DNA from: Methylobacterium gossipiicola
GTDB lineage: Bacteria > Pseudomonadota > Alphaproteobacteria > Rhizobiales > Beijerinckiaceae
Direction: 5' to 3'
Assembly (NCBI RefSeq): GCF_900113485.1
Contig: NZ_FOPM01000025.1
Span: 1 to 56,127, forward strand
Length of the DNA stretch: 56,127 nucleotides
The position numbers and the translations under genes were made by a program. Below are positions 49,349 to 56,127 of this stretch, one piece after another; the stretch's first letter is position 1; each line of letters starts with the position of its first letter. The notes under the pieces are model-generated. The model made no database searches, was not told where the DNA came from, and was given only the letters and a program-made list of their open reading frames with translations.

Positions 49349-49945
49349 TCAGCCCCCCGCCTTGTCGTCGGCGGGCAGGTCCACCGTGCAGGAGACGGCC
49401 TGGACGGCGGCGTTGGCGGCGGGGCGCTGGCTCGGCAGGGCGGCGATGACGCGGACCACGACATAGCCCTTCGCGTCGGGCGCCACGATCCGCACGTCGC
49501 GGGTGACGTCGTTCTCGTCGGCGTTGGCCAGGGCCTCGTCGTACTGGGCGCGGGTGAGCACCACGAGGTCGAGGCCGCCCCGCACGGCCGCCTGATCGGT
49601 GACCGCATAGAATGCACCCCGCCGACCGTGCACGGCGAGCGACAGCATCAGCGGTCCCGTGCGCGCCGAGACCCGCATGGGTCCTTCAGCGAGATCGTAG
49701 GCACAGATGCCGACGGCCACCGCCGGATCGGGGATCGGCAGCCACGCCTCCGGCGGAGACGGCGTATCGCCGGTGGCGAGGGTGTAGACCGGCATCGCGT
49801 GGTCGAGGGTCTCGCCGACCAGCGCCCGCGACAGGGCATCGACCTTCGACAGGCGGGGGATGAGCAGCACCACGCCGATATGGACGAGGCCCGCCAGGAC
49901 GAGCCCCGTGGCGGTGGCGAGGAGAAAGCGTCCCCGGGGCGTCAT
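49349..49945 (-). CDS. DUF1254-family membrane-anchored protein
   Basis: 198 residues with an N-terminal membrane helix (FLLATATGLVLAGLVHIGVVLLI). It matches the short alphaproteobacterial DUF1254 proteins: MPVYTLATGDTPSPPEAWLPIPDPAVAVGICAYDLAEGPMRVSA (key residues) and FYAVTDQAAVRGGLD. Its ATG at 49945 overlaps the DUF1214 stop in an ATGA junction, so the two are translationally coupled. The pair is conserved in Rhizobiales with unknown role. Confidence 0.85.
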   Translation of the reverse strand: MTPRGRFLLATATGLVLAGLVHIGVVLLIPRLSKVDALSRALVGETLDHAMPVYTLATGDTPSPPEAWLPIPDPAVAVGICAYDLAEGPMRVSARTGPLMLSLAVHGRRGAFYAVTDQAAVRGGLDLVVLTRAQYDEALANADENDVTRDVRIVAPDAKGYVVVRVIAALPSQRPAANAAVQAVSCTVDLPADDKAGG

Positions 49946-50628
49946 GCGGCGCATCCCGTGCGGGTGATGGCCGGCAGGGCCGCGGCCTCGAGGGTTCCCG
50001 CACTCGCCGCCACGGGCGTGTCGTAGAGGCGCAGCGCCAGGCGAACCGGACCGCTCGCCCGGGGCATTGGCAGCCAGTTGCCGGCCTGGACCTCGGGCGA
50101 CAGGGTGATGACGAAGCGCCCGTCGCGCTCGCGCAGGATCTCCGTCGCGGTGAAGCCCTCGCGCAGGGCGGGTTGGGCCGCATCGCGCGGACCGCGCCCG
50201 GCGACCGTGACCGTCCAGGCCCGGGCCGGCGGGGTGATGCCCGCGATGATGTAGGTGCAGGTGGCGTCGAGGTCGCTCCCCGCGTCGTCGTGGGCGGCGG
50301 TGAGCAGCATGCCCTCTCCGACGGCGAGGGGGATCTCGCCCCGGCGGGCATTCACCGCCCGGGCATAGGGGTCGGCCCCCACGGACCCGACGCGGGGCCA
50401 CGCCGTCCAGGCGCCGACGCGCACGCCGCCGAACGGATAGCCACCCCGCGTGGCATAATCGGCGGTGCCGAGCCCGATCCCCGCCCCGAGGGCGAGGGTG
50501 TAAAGGATCAGGCTGACCGTGGAGGCCCGGCGGATTGCGCGGCCCACCGCCCCGGCGAAGCGGGTGGCCGTGTCGTTCGCGCGCGGCCGCCCGACGCCCA
50601 GGGGCGCGGCTCTATCTGCGGCACTCAT
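49942..50628 (-). CDS. DUF1214-family exported protein
   Basis: 228 residues from ATG 50628, with one membrane helix (STVSLILYTLALGAGIGLGTADYAT) and a periplasmic DUF1214 domain: GAWTAWPRVGSVGADPYARAVNARRGEIPLAVGEGMLL, and GNWLPMP. The usual Trp/Pro motif NWLPMP is intact. Partner of the overlapping DUF1254 gene. Function unknown. It lies 32 bp downstream of the PBP gene on the same strand and may share its transcript. Confidence 0.87.
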   Translation of the reverse strand: MSAADRAAPLGVGRPRANDTATRFAGAVGRAIRRASTVSLILYTLALGAGIGLGTADYATRGGYPFGGVRVGAWTAWPRVGSVGADPYARAVNARRGEIPLAVGEGMLLTAAHDDAGSDLDATCTYIIAGITPPARAWTVTVAGRGPRDAAQPALREGFTATEILRERDGRFVITLSPEVQAGNWLPMPRASGPVRLALRLYDTPVAASAGTLEAAALPAITRTGCAA

Positions 50629-50659
50629 GCGGCCGGGGCTTTCCTGCTGACGAGGGCGC

Positions 50660-52864
50660 TCACGGGGTCGCGACGCGCCCATTGGCGGGGCGGCCCCCTT
50701 CGGCGACGATGTCCGCCGGACGGGCGCCGCTTGCCTCGATGGTGCGGAACAGGCCGTTGACGCCGCCGATCACCTCGAAGGACCGCCGCGACAGCTTGCC
50801 GGCCGCACTCGCCGCCGGATTGACGGGGGCGACGGTCGGCGCCTGGGCCACGGCGCGGCCCACTTCCTTGAGCCCCGGCATCGGCTTCAGCTCGATGCCC
50901 TGATGCGCGGTTTCCATGACGTCGTGCCAGGTCATGGCCGGAAGCGAACCGCCGGTCATCTTGTTGGTGGAGGTGTGGTCGTCGTTTCCGAACCAGACCG
51001 CACCGACATAATTGCCGGTATAGGCCACGAACCAGGCGTCGCGGTAGGCGTTCGTGGTGCCGGACTTGCCCGCGACCTTGATGCCTTCGAGCTGGGCGCG
51101 CTTGCCGGTGCCCTCCTCCACCACCTTGGTGAGCATGTAGTTCATGTCGGCGACGACCTGCGTCGAGAGCACCTGCTCGATCTTCTCGTCGGCATGACGG
51201 TAGAGCACCTCGCCGGAGGAGTTCTTCACTTCCATGGCGGCATAGGGCTTGGCCTTGCGGCCGCCATTGGCGAACACCGCGTAGGCGGCGGCCTGATCGA
51301 TGACGTTCACTTCCGCCGATCCGATGGGCAGGGACGGTGTGTCGGTGAGCGGCGTGGTGATGCCCATGCGGTGGGCCATCTCGACGATCTTGGCCCGCCC
51401 CGCCTTGGCGGCATTGGCCTCATGGGTGATGCCCATGGCCTTGCCCAGGGCGATGGAGATCTGGATCGGGATGGTGTTGATGGATTTCGCCACCGCCACG
51501 GTCAGGGTCGTCGCGCCCGAGAACGAGCGACCGTAATTCTGCGGGCACCAGTTGCCTATGCAGACGGGCCGATCGACCACCCGCGTGTCGGGCCGGTACA
51601 GGCCGGCGGCAAGGCCGGCGGCGTAGACGTAGGGCTTGAACGAGGAGCCGGGCTGGCGCTGGGCGTCGGTGGCGCGGTTGAACTGGCTCTCGCCGTAATC
51701 GGCGCCGCCCACCATGGCGCGCAACGCCCCGTCGGGATCGAGGATCACCATGGCGGCCTCGTCGACGTCGTACTGGTCGCCGTAGCGGCGCAGGGTGTTC
51801 TGCACCACCTCGTCGGCGCGGCGCTGGATGGTGAGGTCCAGGGGGGTCTTGACCGTGAGCACCCGATCATTGCGGAAGCGGCCCGCATCGGCCATGCCCT
51901 TGATCTCGCCGAACGCCCAATCGAGGTAGTAATCCGCCGTGATGTCGCGGGTGCGGGTCACCGGGGTGGCGGGGTTGCGCAGGGCCGTCTGGATCTGGCC
52001 CTCCGTGAGGAAGCCCGCCTCGACCATGTTGTGCAGCACGTCGACGGCGCGGGCACGGGCGGCCGGCAGGTTGACGTGCGGCGCGTATTTCGTCGGCGCC
52101 TTGAACAGACCGGCCAGCATGGCGGCTTCGGCGAGGGAGATGTCCTTCAGGGGCTTGCCGAAATAATAGTCGGCCGCCGCCACGGCGCCGAAGGTGCCGC
52201 CGCCCATATAGGCGCGGTCGAGGTAGAGCTTCAGGATCTCGTTCTTGGAGAGGTGGCTTTCCAGCCACAGGGCCAGGAACGCCTCGTTGATCTTGCGTTC
52301 GAGGGACCGCTCGTTCGTGAGGAACAGGTTCTTGGCGAGCTGCTGGGTGATGGACGAACCACCCTGGGTGTTGCCGCCGCCCCGCGAATTCGACACGAGG
52401 GCGCGGGCCGTGCCGATGGGGTCGATGCCCCAATGCTCGTAGAAGCGCCGGTCCTCCGTCGAGACCAGGGCCTTGATCATGATGTCGGGGAAGTCGTCGA
52501 GCTTGAGCGAATCGTCGTGCTTGATCCCGCGCCGCCCGACCTCGGTGCCGTACCGGTCGAGGAAGGTGACGGCGAGATCCTGGGTCTTGAGCCAGTTGTC
52601 GCTGGTGAGGTGAAAGGCAGACTGGGCCAGTGCCAGCATCAGAACCGCGCCGCCGGTGCCGAGGGTCACCGCCTCGCTCGTGGCGTCGAGGGCGACCCGC
52701 TTCCAGCCGCGCACGGCGAAGACGTTCATGCGCTCCTGGAACCGCTCGTAGGTCTCGGCGGCGGAGCGGCCGCTGTCGTAGAGACCCGCATTCACCCAGG
52801 CGTCGAACGCCAGGGCAGCGCGCTTGATCCGGGTGGTCAGGGAGGTGGCGTTGGGCAGGCGCAC
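50660..52864 (-). CDS. Class A penicillin-binding protein (PBP1a type)
   Basis: 734 residues. It polymerises (transglycosylase) and cross-links (transpeptidase) peptidoglycan at the inner membrane. A membrane anchor (about residues 65-85) precedes the GT51 domain with [15 protein letters not shown] and [15 protein letters not shown]. The transpeptidase has active-site S in [15 protein letters not shown], and [15 protein letters not shown] (the KTG-like motif). Start is uncertain: GTG 52864 has GAAGAA upstream, while GTG 52915 would add 17 residues. Confidence 0.94.
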   Translation of the reverse strand: MRLPNATSLTTRIKRAALAFDAWVNAGLYDSGRSAAETYERFQERMNVFAVRGWKRVALDATSEAVTLGTGGAVLMLALAQSAFHLTSDNWLKTQDLAVTFLDRYGTEVGRRGIKHDDSLKLDDFPDIMIKALVSTEDRRFYEHWGIDPIGTARALVSNSRGGGNTQGGSSITQQLAKNLFLTNERSLERKINEAFLALWLESHLSKNEILKLYLDRAYMGGGTFGAVAAADYYFGKPLKDISLAEAAMLAGLFKAPTKYAPHVNLPAARARAVDVLHNMVEAGFLTEGQIQTALRNPATPVTRTRDITADYYLDWAFGEIKGMADAGRFRNDRVLTVKTPLDLTIQRRADEVVQNTLRRYGDQYDVDEAAMVILDPDGALRAMVGGADYGESQFNRATDAQRQPGSSFKPYVYAAGLAAGLYRPDTRVVDRPVCIGNWCPQNYGRSFSGATTLTVAVAKSINTIPIQISIALGKAMGITHEANAAKAGRAKIVEMAHRMGITTPLTDTPSLPIGSAEVNVIDQAAAYAVFANGGRKAKPYAAMEVKNSSGEVLYRHADEKIEQVLSTQVVADMNYMLTKVVEEGTGKRAQLEGIKVAGKSGTTNAYRDAWFVAYTGNYVGAVWFGNDDHTSTNKMTGGSLPAMTWHDVMETAHQGIELKPMPGLKEVGRAVAQAPTVAPVNPAASAAGKLSRRSFEVIGGVNGLFRTIEASGARPADIVAEGGRPANGRVATP

Positions 52865-53162
52865 GATCTGTTCTTCGTCCCTGGAGGGCGACCCGGCCGC
52901 ACCGCGATGGCGCACTCTATCAAGCCGCGCGCCGGTCCGCGAGGCTTGCCGTTACCACGGGCAACGCGCGCGCGGCATGGCGCGTCGCCGCGCGCGGCGG
53001 CTTAAGGTGGGATTAACCTTGACGCTGGAATGGGGCGCGGCGGTGGCGCTTGCCTGCCGGGGGGCCTTGCGTTTAAACAATCGATCCTCGGCGAGGCCGG
53101 GTTCGCAGCGGAGCCTGCGACTCCGTCTGCCCGATTCCCCCATTATTCCCCGAGGTTCCCGA

Positions 53163-53678
53163 ATGCGGGATCGCACGGCCGGACGCCCTTTCGGGCCGTC
53201 GGCCTCCACCGAACCGTTCTGGCGCACCAAGACCCTAGAGGCGATGTCGCCCGCCGAGTGGGAGAGCCTGTGCGACGGCTGCGGCCGCTGCTGCCTGCTC
53301 AAGCTCGAGGACGAGGATACGGGCGAGGTCTATCACACGGATGTGGGCTGCACGCTGCTCGACGGGCACGGCTGCCATTGCCGCGACTATCCCCGCCGGC
53401 AGAAGCGGGTGCCCGATTGCGTGCGCCTGACGCCGGAGGCCGTGCGGACGATCCCGTGGCTGCCCCCCACCTGCGCCTATCGCCTCGTGCGCGACGGCGA
53501 AGACCTACCGGCTTGGCACCCCCTCGTGAGCGGCCGGGCCGCCAGCGTCCACGAGGCCGGCATTTCCGTGCGGGGCCGGGTCTCGGGCAACGAAGAGGAG
53601 TTCACCGCCGACGAACTCCTCGAACGCATCGTGACGTGGCCGGCCCGCACGCCCGAGACCGAGGATCCCGAGGACTGA
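53163..53678 (+). CDS. YcgN/UPF0260-family Cys-cluster protein
   Basis: 171 residues. The cysteine cluster CDGCGRCC (C37, C40, C43, C44) and further C63, C71, C73, C86 should bind a metal or Fe-S centre, as in the UPF0260 (YcgN/YkgJ) family of unknown function. ATG 53163 begins [10 protein letters not shown] and is followed by [24 protein letters not shown], the conserved start of this family. Convergent with the creatininase-like gene. Confidence 0.94.
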   Translation: MRDRTAGRPFGPSASTEPFWRTKTLEAMSPAEWESLCDGCGRCCLLKLEDEDTGEVYHTDVGCTLLDGHGCHCRDYPRRQKRVPDCVRLTPEAVRTIPWLPPTCAYRLVRDGEDLPAWHPLVSGRAASVHEAGISVRGRVSGNEEEFTADELLERIVTWPARTPETEDPED

Positions 53679-53684
53679 CCGCCT

Positions 53685-54467
53685 TCACGGCGTCAGACTG
53701 AAGCGATCGACGTCGCGCAGGAGTTCGAGGACGGCCCGCGCTCCGTGATCCAAGGCGGCATGTCCGGCTTCGGCCGTGCCGAGGCGGGCGTCGCCGATGG
53801 CGCCGGCCGGGTTGAGATCGCCTGCCTTCCAGGCGAAAGCCGCCGGGCGTCCGGCTCTGAGATGCGTGAACGTCCGCTCCATCGCCATGGTTCTCGGCGT
53901 GAAGTCGGCGATCCGCTCCTGGCGCACGCGCTCGGGGCACAGGGCCAGCATCAGGGCGGTCTCGATACCGCCGCCATGGATGCCGTGGCGGATCTCCCCG
54001 TCCGGAAACAGGCCCTCGGGATAGCCGAAGCGATTCCACGCCGTGGTGACGGCGAGCATGCCGAGGCGCCCGCGCAGATCCGCCGCCGCGAGGTCGATGA
54101 GGCCGCTGTTGCCGCCGTGCGAAGTCACGAGGACGAGCTTGGTGCAGCCGGTCCGATGGATGCCCGTGGCGATCTCGCCCCAGGCGGCGAGGGCCGTCGC
54201 GGTGGTGAGGCTCAGGGTGCCCGGAAAGGCATCGTGTTCGTCCGACTTGCCCACCGCCTGCACGGGCAACACGAGGACATCGAGATCGTCGGCGTGCAGG
54301 GTCATGAGGCGGGCAAGATAACCCTCGGCGATGTCGACATCCGTGGACAGGGGCAGGTGCGGCCCATGCTGCTCGATGGCCGCCACGGGCAGCACCGCGA
54401 CGGTGCGGCGCATGTCGCGGTGCCGCATCTCTTCGGTGGTGAGATCGAACCAGGGACGGATGGGCAA
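53685..54467 (-). CDS. Creatininase-family amidohydrolase
   Basis: 260 residues starting at TTG 54467, with GGGAGA seven bases upstream. Family metal ligands are seen: E32 and H34 in IEQHGPHLPL, D43 in STDVD, then SDEHDAFPGTLSL, SHGGNSGLIDLA and HGGGIETALMLAL. This family holds creatinine amidohydrolases and MftE- or FAPy-type hydrolases; which reaction this one does is undecided. Longer upstream frames lack family similarity. Confidence 0.88.
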   Translation of the reverse strand: MPIRPWFDLTTEEMRHRDMRRTVAVLPVAAIEQHGPHLPLSTDVDIAEGYLARLMTLHADDLDVLVLPVQAVGKSDEHDAFPGTLSLTTATALAAWGEIATGIHRTGCTKLVLVTSHGGNSGLIDLAAADLRGRLGMLAVTTAWNRFGYPEGLFPDGEIRHGIHGGGIETALMLALCPERVRQERIADFTPRTMAMERTFTHLRAGRPAAFAWKAGDLNPAGAIGDARLGTAEAGHAALDHGARAVLELLRDVDRFSLTP

Positions 54468-54542
54468 GGCCGGTCTCCCGCATGACGCCGTCCCGGCGCC
54501 TCTGACGCGCCGGCCCGCCTTTGGCAAGGGTTGGTTCGCGGT

Positions 54543-54947
54543 CTAGCGCGTCCGTCGCATGAGCCAGCCCGTGGCGAATGCGGCGGCCGCGACCATCAGG
54601 AGGGTCGTGCCCCGGTTGTCGTCGGCCCGCGCGACGATGTCCCGGCCACGCCGGACGGCCTCGTCGCGGTACCCGCGCCCGCGTCGACGCAAATCTTCGG
54701 CCCGGTCCTGAACGTCGCCGGCCAGGGCGCGCCCCCTGGTCCGGGCCTCGTCGATGAACTGGGAGCCGTCCCGATGCAGGCCGTCCGCCCGCTCGCGGGC
54801 ACGGCCGTACCCGTGCTGGAGGGCGCCCGCGACCTGATCCACGGCACCGTCGATCTGCTGACGCGGACGGCCCGTGACGGCCCCGAGGGCGGTGCGGCCC
54901 CGGCCGCGCAGATGACGCAAGCCGCCTTCGATCTGATCCCTGTTCAT
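54543..54947 (-). CDS. CsbD-like protein with C-terminal membrane helix
   Basis: 134 residues from ATG 54947, with GGAGGG upstream. N-terminal CsbD-like MNRDQIEGGLRHLRGRGRTALGAVTG resembles the general stress protein motif, then a long Arg/Glu/Asp-rich amphipathic helix (RERADGLHRDGSQFIDEARTRGRALAG and DVQDRAEDLRRRGRGYRDEAVRRGRD, given by part) and a C-terminal hydrophobic anchor (TTLLMVAAAAFATGWLM). Stress role by family inference. Confidence 0.78.
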   Translation of the reverse strand: MNRDQIEGGLRHLRGRGRTALGAVTGRPRQQIDGAVDQVAGALQHGYGRARERADGLHRDGSQFIDEARTRGRALAGDVQDRAEDLRRRGRGYRDEAVRRGRDIVARADDNRGTTLLMVAAAAFATGWLMRRTR

Positions 54948-55294
54948 TCTGGAATCCCTCCGTTGTGCGTTCGGCGACGGGCCATGCGTATCGGCGCACG
55001 CCCCCCCAACCACGAGCCAGTCGCAACGGCGGAAAACGCGTGAATGTTCCCTATCGTACCCCCCGGCGCAGTTCTGCCATGCCGCCCGTTGCTGCACCGC
55101 ACGATTAGGCCACCGCAACGCAAGACGAACGACAACACGCGCGCGGCGAAGTCTGGCGGCATAAATTTTTTCTCGCGGCGACCCAAAATTTTTGCAGATG
55201 AGGATAGATCAGCGTCACGGCGAAGCGCCTTGTATTCAAAATAACTGCGGCTAGAACCAGGGGCCTTCTTAAAACCTGACTCGAGGACGACGTC
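54948..55294. promoter_or_regulatory. Long AT-rich leader upstream of oxlT
   Basis: About 350 bases between divergent genes. From ~55140 it turns AT-rich, with two AAATTTTT-type tracts (about 55162 and 55188) and a CGTTGC/GCAACG inverted repeat nearer the left. It probably holds the oxlT promoter; no reliable -35/-10 was assigned. Confidence 0.4.
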
Positions 55295-56127
55295 ATGACC
55301 GCGCGCACCGCTGCGCCTGTCCCCGGTGGGACCCCCTACGCCGCGTCGGCCACGGTCGCCGCGCCGCCCTTCGGCCGCTGGGGCCAGCTCGTCATCGGCG
55401 TCATCTGCATGGTGATGATCGCCAACCTTCAGTATGGCTGGACGTTCTTCGTCCCCGACATCCAGAAGAAGTTCGGCTTCGATCGCGCCGCGATCCAGTG
55501 GGCCTTCACCCTGTTCGTCCTGTTCGAGACCTGGCTCGTCCCCGTCGAGGGCTGGTTCGTCGACAAGTACGGCCCCCGCGTCGTGGTGCTGTTCGGCGGC
55601 GTGCTCTGCGCCATCGGCTGGGTCATCAACTCCTACGCCACCACCCTGAACATGTTCTACCTCGGCCAAGTCATCGCCGGCATCGGCGCCGGCGCGGTCT
55701 ACGGCACCTGCGTCGGATCGGCCCTGAAGTGGTTCCCGGACAAGCGCGGTCTCGCCGCCGGCATCACCGCCGCCGGTTTCGGCGCCGGCTCAGCGCTGAC
55801 CGTCGCCCCGATCCAGTGGATGATCGCCGATCACGGCTTCCAGGCCGCGTTCTTCAACTTCGGCATCGGCCAGGGCATCATCGTCGTCATCCTGGCACTC
55901 TTCCTCACCTCCCCGAAGAAGGAGCAACTCCCCCAGGCCACCACCAACGCCAACATCACCCAGACCCGGCGCAACTACACCCCCGGTGAAGTCGCCCGTC
56001 AGCCGATCTTCTGGCTCATGTACTTCATGTTCGTCATCGTGGGCGCCGGCGGCCTGATGATCACCGCCAACCTCAAGCCCATCGCGGCCGATATCGGCGT
56101 CGACAAGGTGCCGGTGACGATCATGGG
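55295..56127 (+). CDS. oxlT: Oxalate/formate antiporter OxlT (C-terminus outside the window)
   Basis: 277 residues visible, preceded by GAGGA. MFS transporter of the OxlT family, exchanging extracellular oxalate for intracellular formate. After a short Ala/Pro-rich N-terminus, GRWGQLVIGVICMVMIANLQYGWTFFVPDIQKKFG and QWAFTLFVLFETWLVPVEGWFVDKYGPR are highly characteristic of oxalate/formate antiporters; AGIGAGAVYGTCVGSALKWFPDKRGLAAGI carries the MFS A-like loop. Oxalate use is typical of Methylobacterium. Confidence 0.93.
   Translation, partial: MTARTAAPVPGGTPYAASATVAAPPFGRWGQLVIGVICMVMIANLQYGWTFFVPDIQKKFGFDRAAIQWAFTLFVLFETWLVPVEGWFVDKYGPRVVVLFGGVLCAIGWVINSYATTLNMFYLGQVIAGIGAGAVYGTCVGSALKWFPDKRGLAAGITAAGFGAGSALTVAPIQWMIADHGFQAAFFNFGIGQGIIVVILALFLTSPKKEQLPQATTNANITQTRRNYTPGEVARQPIFWLMYFMFVIVGAGGLMITANLKPIAADIGVDKVPVTIM

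Overview
The window reads as chromosome of a GC-rich alphaproteobacterium of the Methylobacterium/Methylorubrum type. Evidence: the one-unit TCA cluster mdh-sucCD-sucAB-lpdA, Rhizobiales-type exported families (DUF1236, DUF2865, paired DUF1214/DUF1254), two-ACT GlnD, ATP-grasp GshB, and an oxalate/formate antiporter (OxlT) running off the right edge. This assignment is an inference from gene content; no rRNA or marker allows a species call.

Layout. 1-1.9 kb: the end of a flagellin gene, a tandem hairpin repeat, and three small genes (two exported; one cytoplasmic and weakly NepR-like). 1.9-4.0 kb: mscL, then psd-pssA for phosphatidylethanolamine synthesis. 4.1-7.1 kb: a TonB-dependent receptor and a small exported protein, bracketed by two direct copies of the psd 5' region, the second decayed. 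7.2-10.6 kb: an AT-richer foreign island with a cytosine-5 DNA methyltransferase, a GHKL (MutL/Hsp90-like) ATPase and a Vsr endonuclease on one strand. This is the best candidate for an unusual system in the window. 10.8-22.8 kb: an Atm1-type ABC transporter, a LysM/Ig-like periplasmic protein, a LOG phosphoribohydrolase, cysS, several exported proteins (CreA, DUF2865), an OmpA-domain protein with a long Arg/Glu/Gln/Pro repeat tract, and an MFS permease.

22.8-32.0 kb: the TCA operon, read right to left (mdh, sucC, sucD, sucA, sucB, lpdA), with strong hairpins in two of its spacers. 32.3-39.0 kb: a TetR regulator, a glyoxalase II-type hydrolase divergent from a methyltransferase-marC pair, dapB, gpmA-alkB, and an exported protein. 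39.0-45.8 kb: glnD-grpE, OsmC, a CPA1 Na+/H+ antiporter and gshB. 45.8-53 kb: small exported proteins, a lipoprotein, a GT-C-like membrane protein, the DUF1214/DUF1254 pair and a class A penicillin-binding protein. 53-56 kb: a YcgN-type Cys-cluster protein, a creatininase-family hydrolase, a membrane-anchored CsbD-like protein and oxlT (partial).

Most of the window is ordinary housekeeping and envelope biology. The accessory content is concentrated at 4.1-10.6 kb. All calls are by eye from sequence and translation; no database search was run.
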